In this document: piece after piece, positions 1-10,310 of the stretch | Numbering within the stretch: the stretch's first letter is position 1 | How the letters are laid out: the number at the start of each line of letters is the position of its first letter | Origin: Synechococcus sp. PCC 7502 | GTDB lineage: Bacteria > Cyanobacteriota > Cyanobacteriia > Pseudanabaenales > Pseudanabaenaceae | Assembly: GCF_000317085.1 (NCBI RefSeq) | Contig: NC_019702.1 | Span: forward strand, 1,642,394 to 1,706,393 | Length of the DNA stretch: 64,000 nt | Direction of reading: 5' to 3' | Made by a program: the position numbers and the translations under genes | Notes under the pieces: model-generated | What the model saw: the letters and a program-made list of their open reading frames with translations, nothing else | Told to the model about the DNA's origin: nothing | Database searches by the model: none

Positions 1-572
<572 letters not shown>

Positions 573-1053
573 TTTCTAGTCTAGGAATAGCCGAACAGCG
601 ATTGAACTGAATTGAATGTAAATGTATTTTTAGGGAGGGACTTCAAGCCTTCCCTTTTTTGGTTTCTACCCCTTAGTACAGCTTATTTCACTACTAATGC
701 TATTCTTGTCGATGTAGGTTTTAAAGAACTGAGATAATAACCAATGTGCTGATATGGAACTTCTACTCGTGTAGACATGCGTTCAACACTAATTACACTC
801 TTCACTCCAGTCCATTTGGTATCTGTGTCTACTGGTGGCTCAAATACTTTAACTATTCTTTGAATTTGACAGTCTCTAATTTTTTCCTCTGGCTAGGGTT
901 CAAACAAGTTCATGATAGACATTGGCAAATTGAATGTTTCCACAGGGTAATCAATCAGGTTTGCCATTCGTCAATTTATCTTAGAAAATCTCTCACAACC
1001 TGTATCAACTTGAATCTATACATCGCCATTATTGATAGACTTTTAATCAGTTT
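573..1053. other. Intergenic gap psbA-serS
   Basis: Apart from the psbA terminator I see nothing here. The only open frame on the plus strand (746-1123) runs into the 3' end of serS, has unusual composition (many Cys, Trp, Tyr) and resembles nothing I know. Confidence 0.5.
632..660 (+). terminator. Rho-independent terminator of psbA
   Basis: An 8-bp stem (AGGGAGGG pairing with CCTTCCCT, one G-T wobble) with an 8-nt loop is followed directly by a run of T. It lies about 60 bases after the psbA stop codon on the same strand. Confidence 0.8.
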
Positions 1054-2328
1054 TTACAGATATTCTCTACCCAGGTATGGTTGCAAAACTTCAGGAATCA
1101 CTACTCTACCGTGGACATCTTGATAGTTTTCTAAAATTGCTGCCATCGTCCTTCCTACGGCTAAAGCTGATCCATTTAGAGTATGGACAAATTCGGTACC
1201 TTTTTGTTTTTTGGCTTTAAACCTGATGTTGGCACGGCGAGCTTGAAAATCGTTAAAGTTAGAGCAACTGGAAATTTCTCGATATTGATTGACTGAAGGT
1301 AGCCATACTTCTAGGTCATAGCATTTTGCTGCACCAAAGCCCAGATCACCTGTGCAAAGTTCGATCACACGATAGGGTAGTTTTAAGGCTTGTAAAATAA
1401 ATTCAGCATCGGCAACTAAACTCTCATGTTCATCGGCAGAGCGATCGGGATGCACAAATTTAACAAGTTCGACCTTATGAAACTGATGTAAACGGATTAA
1501 ACCTCGGACATCTCTCCCATAGCTGCCAGCTTCTCGGCGAAAACAAGGGGTAAAAGCACAGTGATAAATTGGTAACTTCTCAGCCTCTAAAATTTCATCA
1601 CTATAGAGATTAGTCACAGGCACTTCGGCAGTGGGGATTAGCCATAGATCATCTTCAGCACATTTGAAGGCATCTTCGGCAAACTTGGGTAATTGTCCTG
1701 TACCGATCAGTGATCCTGAATTTACTAGATAGGGAGGTAAAACCTCTTGATAATTTCTTTGAGTATGGGTGTTGAGCATGAACTGAATTAATGCCCGCTC
1801 TAGGGCTGCTCCTGCCCCTAGTAAAGTTACAAATCGGCTTTGAGCAACTTTTACGGCACGCTCAAAGTTCATGATTCCTAGTTTCTCCCCAATTTCATAG
1901 TGGGGCAGTAAATTTTCTAAGCCCTTATATTCATTTCCCCAACGCCGAACTTCAATATTTTCTAGCTCATTTTTGCCAATGGGTGTAGTTTGATCGGGAA
2001 GGTTGGGAATTACGAGTAAAAGTTGACGAATTTGGTCTTTTAAAGCTTTTTCTTCTGGTTCGGTACTGGCAATTTGTTGCTTAATTTCGTTAGCTCTGTC
2101 TTTTAGTGCCTGAATATTTACACCGTCTTTATTCCCAGCTTGGATCAGCTTTCCAACTTGCTTACCGATGTCATTACTTTCGGCTTCTAGTTGCGATCGC
2201 CTAGTTTCTAGTTCTCGAACAGTTTGATCTAAAGTAAGGATTTCTGTTAGGTCTATGGTTCCTCCTCGCAGATTGAGACGCTCTTGAATTTGGGTGGGCT
2301 GCGATCGCAGAAGTTTAATATCTAACAC
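1054..2328 (-). CDS. serS: Serine--tRNA ligase
   Basis: Cytoplasmic class II aminoacyl-tRNA synthetase that charges tRNA-Ser. At 424 residues it has normal family length. The N-terminal ~110 residues are rich in Glu/Lys/Gln heptads, the long antiparallel coiled coil that grips the tRNA-Ser variable arm. The catalytic core shows motif 2 ([11 protein letters not shown] followed by [12 protein letters not shown]) and motif 3 ([12 protein letters not shown]). It starts with [10 protein letters not shown], the usual SerRS beginning. It is monocistronic, with ctp downstream of its promoter region on the same strand. Nothing unusual. Confidence 0.97.
   Translation of the reverse strand: MLDIKLLRSQPTQIQERLNLRGGTIDLTEILTLDQTVRELETRRSQLEAESNDIGKQVGKLIQAGNKDGVNIQALKDRANEIKQQIASTEPEEKALKDQIRQLLLVIPNLPDQTTPIGKNELENIEVRRWGNEYKGLENLLPHYEIGEKLGIMNFERAVKVAQSRFVTLLGAGAALERALIQFMLNTHTQRNYQEVLPPYLVNSGSLIGTGQLPKFAEDAFKCAEDDLWLIPTAEVPVTNLYSDEILEAEKLPIYHCAFTPCFRREAGSYGRDVRGLIRLHQFHKVELVKFVHPDRSADEHESLVADAEFILQALKLPYRVIELCTGDLGFGAAKCYDLEVWLPSVNQYREISSCSNFNDFQARRANIRFKAKKQKGTEFVHTLNGSALAVGRTMAAILENYQDVHGRVVIPEVLQPYLGREYL
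2193..2200. repeat. HIP1 octamer GCGATCGC (one representative copy)
   Basis: The palindrome GCGATCGC recurs many times across the window, inside genes and between them, on both sides of every operon; this copy lies inside serS. HIP1 over-representation is a known mark of many cyanobacterial genomes. Other examples lie in ctp, the ABC ATPase gene, lpxD and dnaE. I list one copy only. Confidence 0.9.
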
Positions 2329-2643
2329 GGGATTATGTAATTGGCAGAGTAAATACTATGTGATCGTATGGTAAATCAAATTGCCTGAACTTTAATTTGA
2401 AATTTGATAATTTGAACTTTTCAATTTTTTGGACGGGGGAAAGATATCATTGACAATCTTATACTGCAAAATAAAGACTAACCATTGAACCACAAGAGGA
2501 TGGACTACTAACTCCTTACCTAATATGGTTTTGATTATTCCTATTTCAAAGCTATTCTTTCAAAGATAAAAACCAAAAAAGGAGAGATAACTTCCCTCCT
2601 TAGATCAAATTTTAGAACTTCAATAGAAATTGAATAAATTTAT
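2329..2643. other. Intergenic gap serS-ctp
   Basis: It holds the promoter region of serS (near 2330-2450) and the terminator of ctp (2575-2601), both for minus-strand genes. No other ORF or RNA is recognisable. Confidence 0.5.
2575..2601 (-). terminator. Terminator of ctp
   Basis: Read on the minus strand, AAGGAG and CTCCTT form a 6-bp stem around an 11-nt loop and are followed by TTTTGGTTTT. It sits 43 bases past the ctp stop codon. Confidence 0.65.
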
Positions 2644-3912
2644 TTAGTTGATACTAGCCGTAGGATTTTTAATCCGCTTAGTCAAAACTTCTAAAGCCTT
2701 GGTATATTGTGGATCACCATTACTACCAATTTCCGTACGGTTTTTAATTATCTCTTCCCTTTGAGCATCAGTTAGTTCCACAACTACATCGGGTTTAATG
2801 CCAGAGTGATTGATATCTGTGCCGTTAGGAGTTAAATACTTAGCGATCGTCACTGCCATACCTGAGCCATCACCAAGGGGAACTACAGATTGGACTAGTC
2901 CCTTACCAAAGGTTTTGGTACCAACAAGAATTGCTCTCTTATTATCCTGTAATGCCCCAGATAATATTTCACTAGCACTGGCTGAGCCCCCATCTACTAA
3001 AACCACCACAGGTTTATCGGTTAGTGATTGACGATTGGCAACTAGTCTTTCACTTTCACCCTTGCGATCGACAGTTGAAACAATTGTGGCATTATCAATA
3101 AACATCCGCGCAATTTCGGCACTAGAATATAGCAAGCCACCGGGATTAGAACGTAGGTCTAGGATAAATCCACTCACATTTTTATCAACTTGGCTTTGGA
3201 TTGCTTTACGCATATCGGCGGTAGCATTAGCATTAAACTGGGTGAGGCGAATATAGCCGACTTTACCAGTAGGGGTATCCCTAATATCGGCTTTGACTAC
3301 ATGGAGTTCAATCTTAGAACGGGTTAACTCCACATCAAAGGTGCGATCGCCCCGCTTAATTCCCAAAGTAATTTTAGAGTTTACTGGACCACGAATTAGA
3401 GCCACAGCTTGGTTAATATCCATGCCTTCGGTACTTTTACCGCCAATACTGACTACTATATCCTTGGAAATAATACCAGCCTTAGCTGCGGGCGAATCTT
3501 CAATTGGGGATACAACCGTTAGTTTTTTTGTGGTTTCATCCACACCCAGTTGAATACCTACACCAGTTAGCTCCCCTGAAGTATCAATTTGCATACTCTT
3601 GAATTGCTCAGGGTCCATAAACCGAGTATAGGGATCATCAAGGGTTTTAAGCATTTCTCTAACGGCTCTGTAGGCATCTGCTTGAGAAGCATAGTCCCGA
3701 CTCAGATATTGCTTGCGAGTTTTTTGCCAATCAACTTTATTAAATGTCCCATCAACGTACTCACGGTTAATGACTTGCCAGACCTCATCTATTACTTCTT
3801 TGGGGCTGGATCTAAATGCTGCGATGCTTGGGGTAACTAATTGGAAACCAACAACTGCCACTGCCGCCATCAGTGCTGCCGTTGAACTAAGGATAAGTCT
3901 GTGCTTTGCCAT
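2644..3912 (-). CDS. Carboxyl-terminal processing protease (S41A family)
   Basis: Exported serine protease of the D1-processing (Ctp/tail-specific) family. An N-terminal signal segment covers about residues 5-31 (ending near SIAA). A PDZ domain follows (about 110-190), then the S41 catalytic domain with the Ser-Lys dyad: Ser312 in GGSASASEI and Lys337 in TFGKGLVQ. Length is 422, typical. Cyanobacteria carry CtpA, CtpB and CtpC; CtpA cleaves D1 after Ala344. The N-terminal SPKEVIDEVWQVINREYVDG stretch looks more like the CtpB/C group than CtpA, but I cannot settle this without alignment. It is transcribed alone, with its own terminator, about 2 kb from psbA. The substrate is unknown. Confidence 0.93.
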   Translation of the reverse strand: MAKHRLILSSTAALMAAVAVVGFQLVTPSIAAFRSSPKEVIDEVWQVINREYVDGTFNKVDWQKTRKQYLSRDYASQADAYRAVREMLKTLDDPYTRFMDPEQFKSMQIDTSGELTGVGIQLGVDETTKKLTVVSPIEDSPAAKAGIISKDIVVSIGGKSTEGMDINQAVALIRGPVNSKITLGIKRGDRTFDVELTRSKIELHVVKADIRDTPTGKVGYIRLTQFNANATADMRKAIQSQVDKNVSGFILDLRSNPGGLLYSSAEIARMFIDNATIVSTVDRKGESERLVANRQSLTDKPVVVLVDGGSASASEILSGALQDNKRAILVGTKTFGKGLVQSVVPLGDGSGMAVTIAKYLTPNGTDINHSGIKPDVVVELTDAQREEIIKNRTEIGSNGDPQYTKALEVLTKRIKNPTASIN

Positions 3913-4143
3913 GACCTTTAATTGTAGGGTTACTACCTGAAATATACAGTTAATCTAGCACAACCGAATGTGTCTAAACTTGCTGTAGTTATTTTAGTGA
4001 TTAATTTAGACTGAAATATAATAGCTCAGGGTTCAAATGGGTTTAGTGAGATGGATCACAGCATAAATATGCAGCGCAGAAGAAGTGGGGTGAGTGAGAT
4101 ATAGGTATTTAATCAAGTCTAGTCACCCCTAAAAGCCAGAAAA

Positions 4144-5199
4144 CTACGCAGCCACTGCTTCTCGATCAATCAGTACCTCCTCTGAAAACATCCCCCATAG
4201 AGCCTTAACGTAGGGTCTAAATTGATCCATATCAGTGGGATTGAGGCGAATAGCTAACTCCTGTCCAAGTAGTCTAAGCATGTTCCGAATTAAACCCCAA
4301 CTTACTTTTAAGGGCGGATAAAGCATGACGCAGAGTGGAAAAAGCTCTTCTTGAATTGCGGCAAGATTACCTTCAAGCACAGAAAGACAGAGATAAATTT
4401 GAAACATTTCTACATCTCTGATGCTGGAGGCTCTGATTGCAGGGTCGGGTAGTTTACCATTGTAGCAATTGTATGTGGGATACATTTCAATCACATTGTC
4501 ACAAATAGCCTGAGCAATTTCACTGGTCATGGGCATTAAGTCTCGCACGGCTATTAGTTCTGGTGAATTATAGGTATGATCGGCAGCCGCTTCATAGGCA
4601 CGTTGTAGAGGCATATAGAGATGATCATCAATTACCTTAAAGTAGGAACCAATGGTGGCTTTCTCAATGGGATTAAGTAACTCTAAAAGCATTTGCCCTG
4701 TGTAATGAAACTGCATACTCACAAACCCTATTACACGAGGGTCTTTAGATGTATATTTATGGCGTACTCTACCTACATCTTTAGCGATTTCCGTGGCTAG
4801 TTTGGTTGAACTGGGGAAGTCACTGGTGGTTTCAGTTTCGAGGGAAGCGATCGCTATGGGACGCAGGGCAGACTTTTGGGTATAAAAATCTAGGGTTTTA
4901 TCAAAAAGTGCGTGGGAGTCAACGGAAATTTGCCAAGGGTCAATTAGATTAGTATTGATGTTATGTTTTTGTACTTCTGGTGCCAAAAGAGTTTCAGTTT
5001 TTGCCCATGCTTGTGCGCTAGTGTACCTGAGAGCCTCTTGCAATTTCGTTACAGTTATTTGCCGACCTGGTTGCGATAATACTGTCTTTAAATCAGTAGG
5101 GTCAGTCTGTCCCGATTCAACAGCAAGGCTTTGTATATATTTTTTAGCCCACACCTGTGCCAGAGAAGTCACAGATTCGTTATTTTCATTATTTGACAT
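4144..5199 (-). CDS. Conserved-looking protein of unknown function (351 aa)
   Basis: I do not recognise this family. The protein is soluble by eye, with no signal peptide and no clear membrane segment, largely helical, with Met-, Leu- and Gln-rich stretches. A notable central part reads MQFHYTGQMLLELL followed by YFKVIDDHLYMPLQRAYEAA, with conserved-looking His/Tyr/Asp residues. Three cysteines fall at about 228-290. The first ~110 residues are Ser/Thr/Gln-rich and lower in complexity. It stands alone between ctp and the ABC ATPase with ~230 and ~280 bp gaps, so it is probably transcribed by itself. Codon use is like its neighbours, which argues for a resident gene. No function is proposed. 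Confidence 0.85.
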   Translation of the reverse strand: MSNNENNESVTSLAQVWAKKYIQSLAVESGQTDPTDLKTVLSQPGRQITVTKLQEALRYTSAQAWAKTETLLAPEVQKHNINTNLIDPWQISVDSHALFDKTLDFYTQKSALRPIAIASLETETTSDFPSSTKLATEIAKDVGRVRHKYTSKDPRVIGFVSMQFHYTGQMLLELLNPIEKATIGSYFKVIDDHLYMPLQRAYEAAADHTYNSPELIAVRDLMPMTSEIAQAICDNVIEMYPTYNCYNGKLPDPAIRASSIRDVEMFQIYLCLSVLEGNLAAIQEELFPLCVMLYPPLKVSWGLIRNMLRLLGQELAIRLNPTDMDQFRPYVKALWGMFSEEVLIDREAVAA

Positions 5200-5481
5200 G
5201 GAAGTATGTGTGTTATTTATAGGTTATTTCAAAGATATTGCAAAAATATTAAGCGTAAGCACTTGTTCTATGATGGACAAGCTTAATTTGTCAAAAATTT
5301 TTTTTATTGGTGTAAATGTTATCAGAAACTGACAATGCTTAATTCAACTGATTTTCAATAAGTATTTATATCTAAAGCTAGCTATTTCTGCGTTTCTGGT
5401 AAAAAGTTGAGACTACTCTCCCGTTGGCACAAGTCAGGAAGTCATAACATATCTACTTATTTGGATTATTTGGAGGCTTGA

Positions 5482-7098
5482 TCAAACATGAGGAATGGAT
5501 GCAACTAAGCTTTGGGTATAGGGGTGCTGAGGGTTAGTGAGGATTTCTGTTGTTCCTGATTCAACTATTTTGCCCTGATACATCACAATTAGGCGATCGC
5601 AAAAGGATTGTGCCACCGCTAAGTCATGGGTGATGAATAAATAGGTGAGGTTAAATTCTGCTTTTAGTTCAACCATTAGTTCTAACACTTGGCTTTGAAT
5701 GATGGCATCTAACATACTGACTGGCTCATCACAAATTAAAAATTGCGGTTGGGTAATTAAAGCTCTAGCGATCGCTACTCTTTGCAATTGTCCACCAGAA
5801 AGTTCCTTGGGTAAGCGGTCTATAAATGTACTTGATAATCCAACTCGATCTAAAATATCTAAAACCTTAGGCTTACAAGCTGCTAAATTCGGCTCAATTT
5901 TGTGAATTAATAAAGGATCAGCCACTGCCCTAAGAATGTTCATGTAAGGATTTAAGCAAGCTCTAGGGTCTTGGAAAATCATCTGCATTTGCGATCGCAT
6001 TTGGCGTAGATCAGGTTTTGCTAATTTAGTTAATTCCACGCCATTAAACTGCACGGAGCCAGAGTCGGGTTTGATCAGTTGTAAAATTGCTCTTCCCGTT
6101 GTGCTTTTCCCTGATCCACTTTCCCCAATTACACCTACAACTTCACCAGTTTTAATTTGAAAGCTAATCTTTTCAATCCCTTTGACCGTACGTCCTGTTA
6201 GCCAGTTCCCAGAGACATAAAGCTTGGTTAAATCCTGAACCTTAACAAGAGTATTGACATTATCATCATTAATAGCAGGCTCAGTAATTTTTCCAGTTTC
6301 CGCAAAATGAATTACCGATCGCCACAGTTTTTGAGTGTAGGGATGCTGAGGATTTTTAAATATATCTTTGACCTTGCCAGTTTCCACAATTACGCCTTCA
6401 AACATAACTGCCATGCGATCACAATACTTGCCAACTAAGCCTAGATCGTGAGTAATCAAAATCAGTCCCATATTTCGTGATTGACGTAAAAGCGTTAACT
6501 CTGCCAAAATCTCCGATGCGATCGTTACATCTAAACTAGTAGTTGGCTCATCGGCAATGAGCAAAGTTGGATTTAATAGCAAAGTCAAGCCAATCATCAC
6601 CCTCTGCCGCATCCCGCCACTAAACTCATGGGGATATTGATTAATTAGTTTTGGATCAATATTTACTGATGCTAAGGTATTTTGAACTTGTTGCCGTGCC
6701 TGTGGTTTTGTGAGTTGGGGATAATGCGATCGCAGCACTTCAATGCCATGATCAGCAATGGTCATTAGAGGATTTAGCCTAGTCATGGGGTCTTGGAAGA
6801 TTAATCCTACCTTTTCGCCCCGCCAATGATTTAACTGCGTTAGGGATTGCACTAGACTTAAAGATTCGCCCCCAACTTTAATTTCTCCTTGCCATTGGGC
6901 ATTTGGCGGTAACATTTGGATTAGCGATCGCCCCAAAGTTGACTTGCCACAGCCACTTTCCCCAACTAATCCTAGACTTTCTCCCGCTTCTAATTGCAGG
7001 TTTATATTCTCAACGGCTGGCTTAGAAACTGGCTTAAAAGACTGAGAATTAGATGTCAAGTTGTACTGAATTTTCAGGTTTTCTATTTCTAAAAGCAT
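5482..7098 (-). CDS. Duplicated peptide-type ABC transporter ATPase (DppD-DppF fusion, YejF/GsiA-like)
   Basis: Cytoplasmic ATPase energising uptake of oligopeptides, nickel or similar solutes. Two complete nucleotide-binding domains are fused, residues ~1-265 and ~285-538. Each has a Walker A (GESGCGKSTLGRSL; GESGSGKSTTGRAIL), a signature (FSGGMRQRVMIG; LSGGQLQRVAIA), a Walker B (LLIADEPTTSLD; FLICDEPVSMLD) and an H-loop THD. Each ends in the NPQHPYTQ segment typical of the oligopeptide/dipeptide ATPase C-terminal extension. The usual partners (two permeases and a solute-binding protein) are not nearby, so it works with components encoded elsewhere. Length fits the fused class. It is followed upstream by the RsbW-like gene with a 65-bp gap. 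Confidence 0.93.
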   Translation of the reverse strand: MLLEIENLKIQYNLTSNSQSFKPVSKPAVENINLQLEAGESLGLVGESGCGKSTLGRSLIQMLPPNAQWQGEIKVGGESLSLVQSLTQLNHWRGEKVGLIFQDPMTRLNPLMTIADHGIEVLRSHYPQLTKPQARQQVQNTLASVNIDPKLINQYPHEFSGGMRQRVMIGLTLLLNPTLLIADEPTTSLDVTIASEILAELTLLRQSRNMGLILITHDLGLVGKYCDRMAVMFEGVIVETGKVKDIFKNPQHPYTQKLWRSVIHFAETGKITEPAINDDNVNTLVKVQDLTKLYVSGNWLTGRTVKGIEKISFQIKTGEVVGVIGESGSGKSTTGRAILQLIKPDSGSVQFNGVELTKLAKPDLRQMRSQMQMIFQDPRACLNPYMNILRAVADPLLIHKIEPNLAACKPKVLDILDRVGLSSTFIDRLPKELSGGQLQRVAIARALITQPQFLICDEPVSMLDAIIQSQVLELMVELKAEFNLTYLFITHDLAVAQSFCDRLIVMYQGKIVESGTTEILTNPQHPYTQSLVASIPHV

Positions 7099-7163
7099 TT
7101 GATTAAATTAAGCCTGATATAAAAATAGAGAGATATAAAGACCAAAGCTGGGGATATTTTCAA

Positions 7164-7613
7164 TTAGAAACTTTTATAAATTACTAAACAATTACGATTT
7201 TTAAATCGCTCATAACTAAATCGATCAGCGATCGCTTGGGTAATCTGTAGTCCCCTACCGCCAGTGGGCAGGTTATCAATATCCGTGGGGTCAATCTGGT
7301 GTTCTTGAATTTCTTTTAGCTTCTGTAATAAATCAAAGGGCTGCCCAAAATCCCAAATCCTGATTTCGATCGTATTTTTATCAAAAATAACCTCAATATC
7401 AACGGGTGTATCTATGGGTAAATGCTCATGGGCATGGTAAATAACATTGGCAAAACCTTCTGCCAGTAATAAATTCATTTGCTGCAATACTCGCTCAGTT
7501 GCATTAGTTACGGAGGAATTCCCAAATTGCTGAAACCACTTCTGCACAGTAGTTAGATCATAAATATCAGTCTTGACTCGCAGAGAGTATTTTTCAGCCA
7601 TACTTTTTTGCAC
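7164..7613 (-). CDS. RsbW-like anti-sigma factor / serine kinase (HATPase fold)
   Basis: Small (149 aa) GHKL ATPase of the RsbW/SpoIIAB type. The N-box region contains NLLLAEGFANVIYHAHE, the next motif is IEIRIWDFGQPFD, and the G2 loop is LPTGGRGLQITQAIAD. These kinases phosphorylate an STAS anti-anti-sigma partner or bind a sigma factor; in cyanobacteria the partners are often PP2C-type phosphatases. It lies 4 bases after yvcK and is the last gene of the rsmE-yjbQ-yvcK run. No STAS partner gene sits next to it; a PP2C-type phosphatase is encoded at 33.4-35.2 kb but is too far away to infer pairing. Two closely spaced Met codons (M1, M5) leave the exact start open. Confidence 0.85.
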   Translation of the reverse strand: MQKSMAEKYSLRVKTDIYDLTTVQKWFQQFGNSSVTNATERVLQQMNLLLAEGFANVIYHAHEHLPIDTPVDIEVIFDKNTIEIRIWDFGQPFDLLQKLKEIQEHQIDPTDIDNLPTGGRGLQITQAIADRFSYERFKNRNCLVIYKSF

Positions 7614-7617
7614 TAGA

Positions 7618-8997
7618 TCAATGTCGATTGTACCAACGCATTAGCACCCCTGATAATTTATCTGAGTCATGAATTACCGAACCGTTAGCATTTTCTTTCA
7701 TCACATCTGCCAACAGGATGGGGCAATTTAACTCCACTAAATAATCTCGATCCAGTTCAATAAAGTGTGAATCTTGGGCTTGATATTTAGCTAGCGATCG
7801 CTGGGATGGCGGAAATTTTTGAACTAAAACAGCATCAAATAAACGAGTTCCAGCTACAGTATCGAGAGCTTGGACATGGTCACCCACTGTGTAATCTTGG
7901 GTCTCCCCCCTTTGGCTCATGATATTACAGACATAAATGCAAGGGACTTTACGCTGGGCGATCGCCTCTAAAATTTCAGGTATTAATAAATTCGGAATAA
8001 TACTGGTATAAAGACTGCCCGGACTAATAATAATGCAGTCAGCTTCAGCAATTGCCTTAACCGCTTGGGGTACAGCTCTAGGATGATCTGGCTTACAACC
8101 AATTTGTCTAATTACTCCATTTGCCTCGGAAATAGCCGACTCCCCCTCAATATACTGACCATTTTCTAGTACCGCCCATAGGACTACATCCTCTAAGGTT
8201 GCAGGTAAGACTCGTCCCCGCACTGCCAAAACATTGGAACTAGCACTAATTGCCTTTTCTAAGTCTCCAGTAATTTCACTCATAGCCGTGAGAAATAAAT
8301 TCCCAAAACTGTGACCTGAAAGCCCTTCTCCTGCTTGAAATCGATATTGAAATAATTCTGTAACTAATTTCTCTTCGTCTGCCAAAGCCGCCAAGCAGTT
8401 ACGAATATCACCGGGAGGTAATACCCCATGTTCTCGCCTCAATCTGCCCGAAGAACCGCCATCATCAGCCACTGTCACGATCGCCGTAATATTGGCACTG
8501 TACCTTTTTAGTCCCCTTAATAAATTCGATAACCCTGTACCACCGCCGATCGCTACCAATTTGGCACCACGATGCAGTTTATGGTGAGTGAGCAGTTTAT
8601 CCACTAGCTGCTGATCATCATCGGGCATCAGTACTTGGGTAATTGATGCCAAAACCTGTTTATGTCCCATCCACAGCAATGTCAGTCCGCCAATAATTGC
8701 CAAGGGACCACTAATATAATTGGGTAAAAGATTAACTATGCCCTCGGTAATAGTGCTAAGCACACGGCTAATAAATAATACAGGGCGCAGTTTGATCGAA
8801 ATTGCCAAGCCCAAAACAATCAGAATCCCGCCCACAAAACTTAAAAACAGCCATCTTTTTACCAACAAGCCCGGTTGCAGCCATTTAAACCATGAACCTT
8901 TACTACTTTTAGTTCGGATATTTGTCACTGGACGAGTACGCACCCGCCCACGGGAAGATTTTGCCATCGTCTTTTTGGCTACGGTTCTAATTGCCAC
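7618..8997 (-). CDS. YvcK/CofD-like family protein (gluconeogenesis factor)
   Basis: Member of the CofD-like family, whose Bacillus member YvcK binds UDP-sugars and affects cell shape and carbon metabolism. Residues ~1-120 are a basic N-terminus with two hydrophobic segments (about 48-68 and 92-112), so this version is probably membrane-anchored. The Rossmann-like core begins at ~145 with [17 protein letters not shown], then [15 protein letters not shown] and [13 protein letters not shown], all family hallmarks. At 459 residues it is longer than YvcK of Bacillus because of the membrane extension. Its start overlaps the end of yjbQ by 11 bases, indicating translational coupling. Confidence 0.92.
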   Translation of the reverse strand: MAIRTVAKKTMAKSSRGRVRTRPVTNIRTKSSKGSWFKWLQPGLLVKRWLFLSFVGGILIVLGLAISIKLRPVLFISRVLSTITEGIVNLLPNYISGPLAIIGGLTLLWMGHKQVLASITQVLMPDDDQQLVDKLLTHHKLHRGAKLVAIGGGTGLSNLLRGLKRYSANITAIVTVADDGGSSGRLRREHGVLPPGDIRNCLAALADEEKLVTELFQYRFQAGEGLSGHSFGNLFLTAMSEITGDLEKAISASSNVLAVRGRVLPATLEDVVLWAVLENGQYIEGESAISEANGVIRQIGCKPDHPRAVPQAVKAIAEADCIIISPGSLYTSIIPNLLIPEILEAIAQRKVPCIYVCNIMSQRGETQDYTVGDHVQALDTVAGTRLFDAVLVQKFPPSQRSLAKYQAQDSHFIELDRDYLVELNCPILLADVMKENANGSVIHDSDKLSGVLMRWYNRH

Positions 8998-9415
8998 AAA
9001 TATGTACCACTACTTCACGATTACGACCTAAACTGCGATGTTCCCATACATAAATACCCTGCCAAGTTCCTAATGTTAAACACCCTTGAGCAATTGGAAT
9101 CGTTTCAGAAGTGCTAGTTAAGGCAGTGCGAATATGGGCAGGCATATCATCATCACCCTCACTGGCATGAATGTAAAGTTGACTATTCTCTGGCACTAAT
9201 CTAGCAAAAAAATTTTCTAAGTCAATTAAGACATCGGGATCGGCATTTTCTTGAATGATCAAACTGGCAGAGGAGTGCCGTAAAAATAATGTACAAATAC
9301 CGATCTGCACCCCTGAATTTTTCACAACAGCTTGAACTTGCTTAGTAATATCATGCAGTTTTTTACCACTGGTGGGAATGGGAAGAATAGTTTGACTGTG
9401 GTTTGTGACTAGCAT
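8987..9415 (-). CDS. YjbQ/UPF0047 family protein
   Basis: A 142-residue protein of the widespread YjbQ family, some members of which have thiamin-phosphate synthase side activity; the physiological role is unsettled. Hallmarks seen: [33 protein letters not shown] and [13 protein letters not shown]; the His residues in these form the putative metal site. It overlaps rsmE upstream by 7 bases and yvcK downstream by 11, so the three are surely cotranscribed. Family assignment is firm, biochemical function is not. Confidence 0.92.
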   Translation of the reverse strand: MLVTNHSQTILPIPTSGKKLHDITKQVQAVVKNSGVQIGICTLFLRHSSASLIIQENADPDVLIDLENFFARLVPENSQLYIHASEGDDDMPAHIRTALTSTSETIPIAQGCLTLGTWQGIYVWEHRSLGRNREVVVHICGN

Positions 9416-10230
9416 TGATGGGACGCAATATTGTACTCAATAACAGCAGTAACTAGGGACAATGCCATTACTGGTGCCGTTACAGCAGCAAGAATACGGT
9501 TTCCTAGACTAACAGGTATAAAATTATGGGCGATCGCCATAGTTATTTCTGATTCCGTCCAGCCACCCTCTGCCCCAGTAAAAATCACAAGTTTGCTTGG
9601 CAATGGCTTCAAGTCTAGTAGAGAGTGTAGCAAATGGGAAGTGGGTTTGGTGGTAACACAGATATATTTTGAGATCGGGATATGATCAAACTTACCAATA
9701 GCCTCAGCAAAGGTTTGGGGTGCGTCGATATTAGGAATATAGCTGCGGTGAGACTGCTCGGAAATTTCCTGAGCAATTTTTACCCAACGTTCCAGTTTAG
9801 ATGTACCTAGAGGAGTGTGTGGTCTAATTACTGTGCGATCGCTCCAAAGGGGCAGAATGTTACTAACTCCCAATTCCGTAGCCTGTCGAATTATTGATTC
9901 CATGCCATTACCCTTGGGCATAGCGATCGCTAAAGTTATATCTATACCTAATTCAGAACCAAAGTTAGGATTAAAGGCAGAATTAATGGGAATTTGCTCA
10001 ATAATTGCCGCCTGTCCTAAAACCTCAGTCAGAACTGCCCGCCACCAACCACCTTTCCCATCAAGAGCAGTAAATTCTGCTCCCGCCTTTAGTCTTAAAA
10101 CCTTATATAAATAATTACTTTGGTCAGGAGTGAGACTAAATTTTTCCCAGTTGCCATTTTTATTAAATCCAGAATTTTTAAATATTTGTGTAAGTTGTTG
10201 GGGTTGCAAAACCAATCTCTGTTTGGTCAT
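9409..10230 (-). CDS. rsmE: 16S rRNA (uracil1498-N3)-methyltransferase
   Basis: SPOUT-class methyltransferase modifying U1498 of 16S rRNA. It has an N-terminal PUA-like part (QSNYLYKVLRLKAGAEF) and a knotted SAM-binding C-terminal domain with AMPKGNGMESIIRQATELGV, IFTGAEGGWTESEI and SLGNRILAAVTAPVMAL, which are diagnostic. 273 residues, slightly longer than the E. coli enzyme. First gene of the overlapping run rsmE-yjbQ-yvcK-RsbW-like. Confidence 0.93.
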   Translation of the reverse strand: MTKQRLVLQPQQLTQIFKNSGFNKNGNWEKFSLTPDQSNYLYKVLRLKAGAEFTALDGKGGWWRAVLTEVLGQAAIIEQIPINSAFNPNFGSELGIDITLAIAMPKGNGMESIIRQATELGVSNILPLWSDRTVIRPHTPLGTSKLERWVKIAQEISEQSHRSYIPNIDAPQTFAEAIGKFDHIPISKYICVTTKPTSHLLHSLLDLKPLPSKLVIFTGAEGGWTESEITMAIAHNFIPVSLGNRILAAVTAPVMALSLVTAVIEYNIASHQC

Positions 10231-10310
10231 ATCTTTAAAAGCCCTTGAGCTCCCACTCTAGGTAGGAGCCACTCACACACTGAATAAACTGTTCACTAAT
10301 CTAGTCCTCT

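Noticed and set aside
746-1123. Plus-strand 125-codon frame between psbA and serS
   Set aside because: Runs into the serS 3' end, has odd composition and no Shine-Dalgarno sequence; no known family.
10231-10310. Possible Yfr1-like small RNA (CACTCACACAC segment)
   Set aside because: The exact ACUCCUCACACACC core is not present and no terminator pairs with it.
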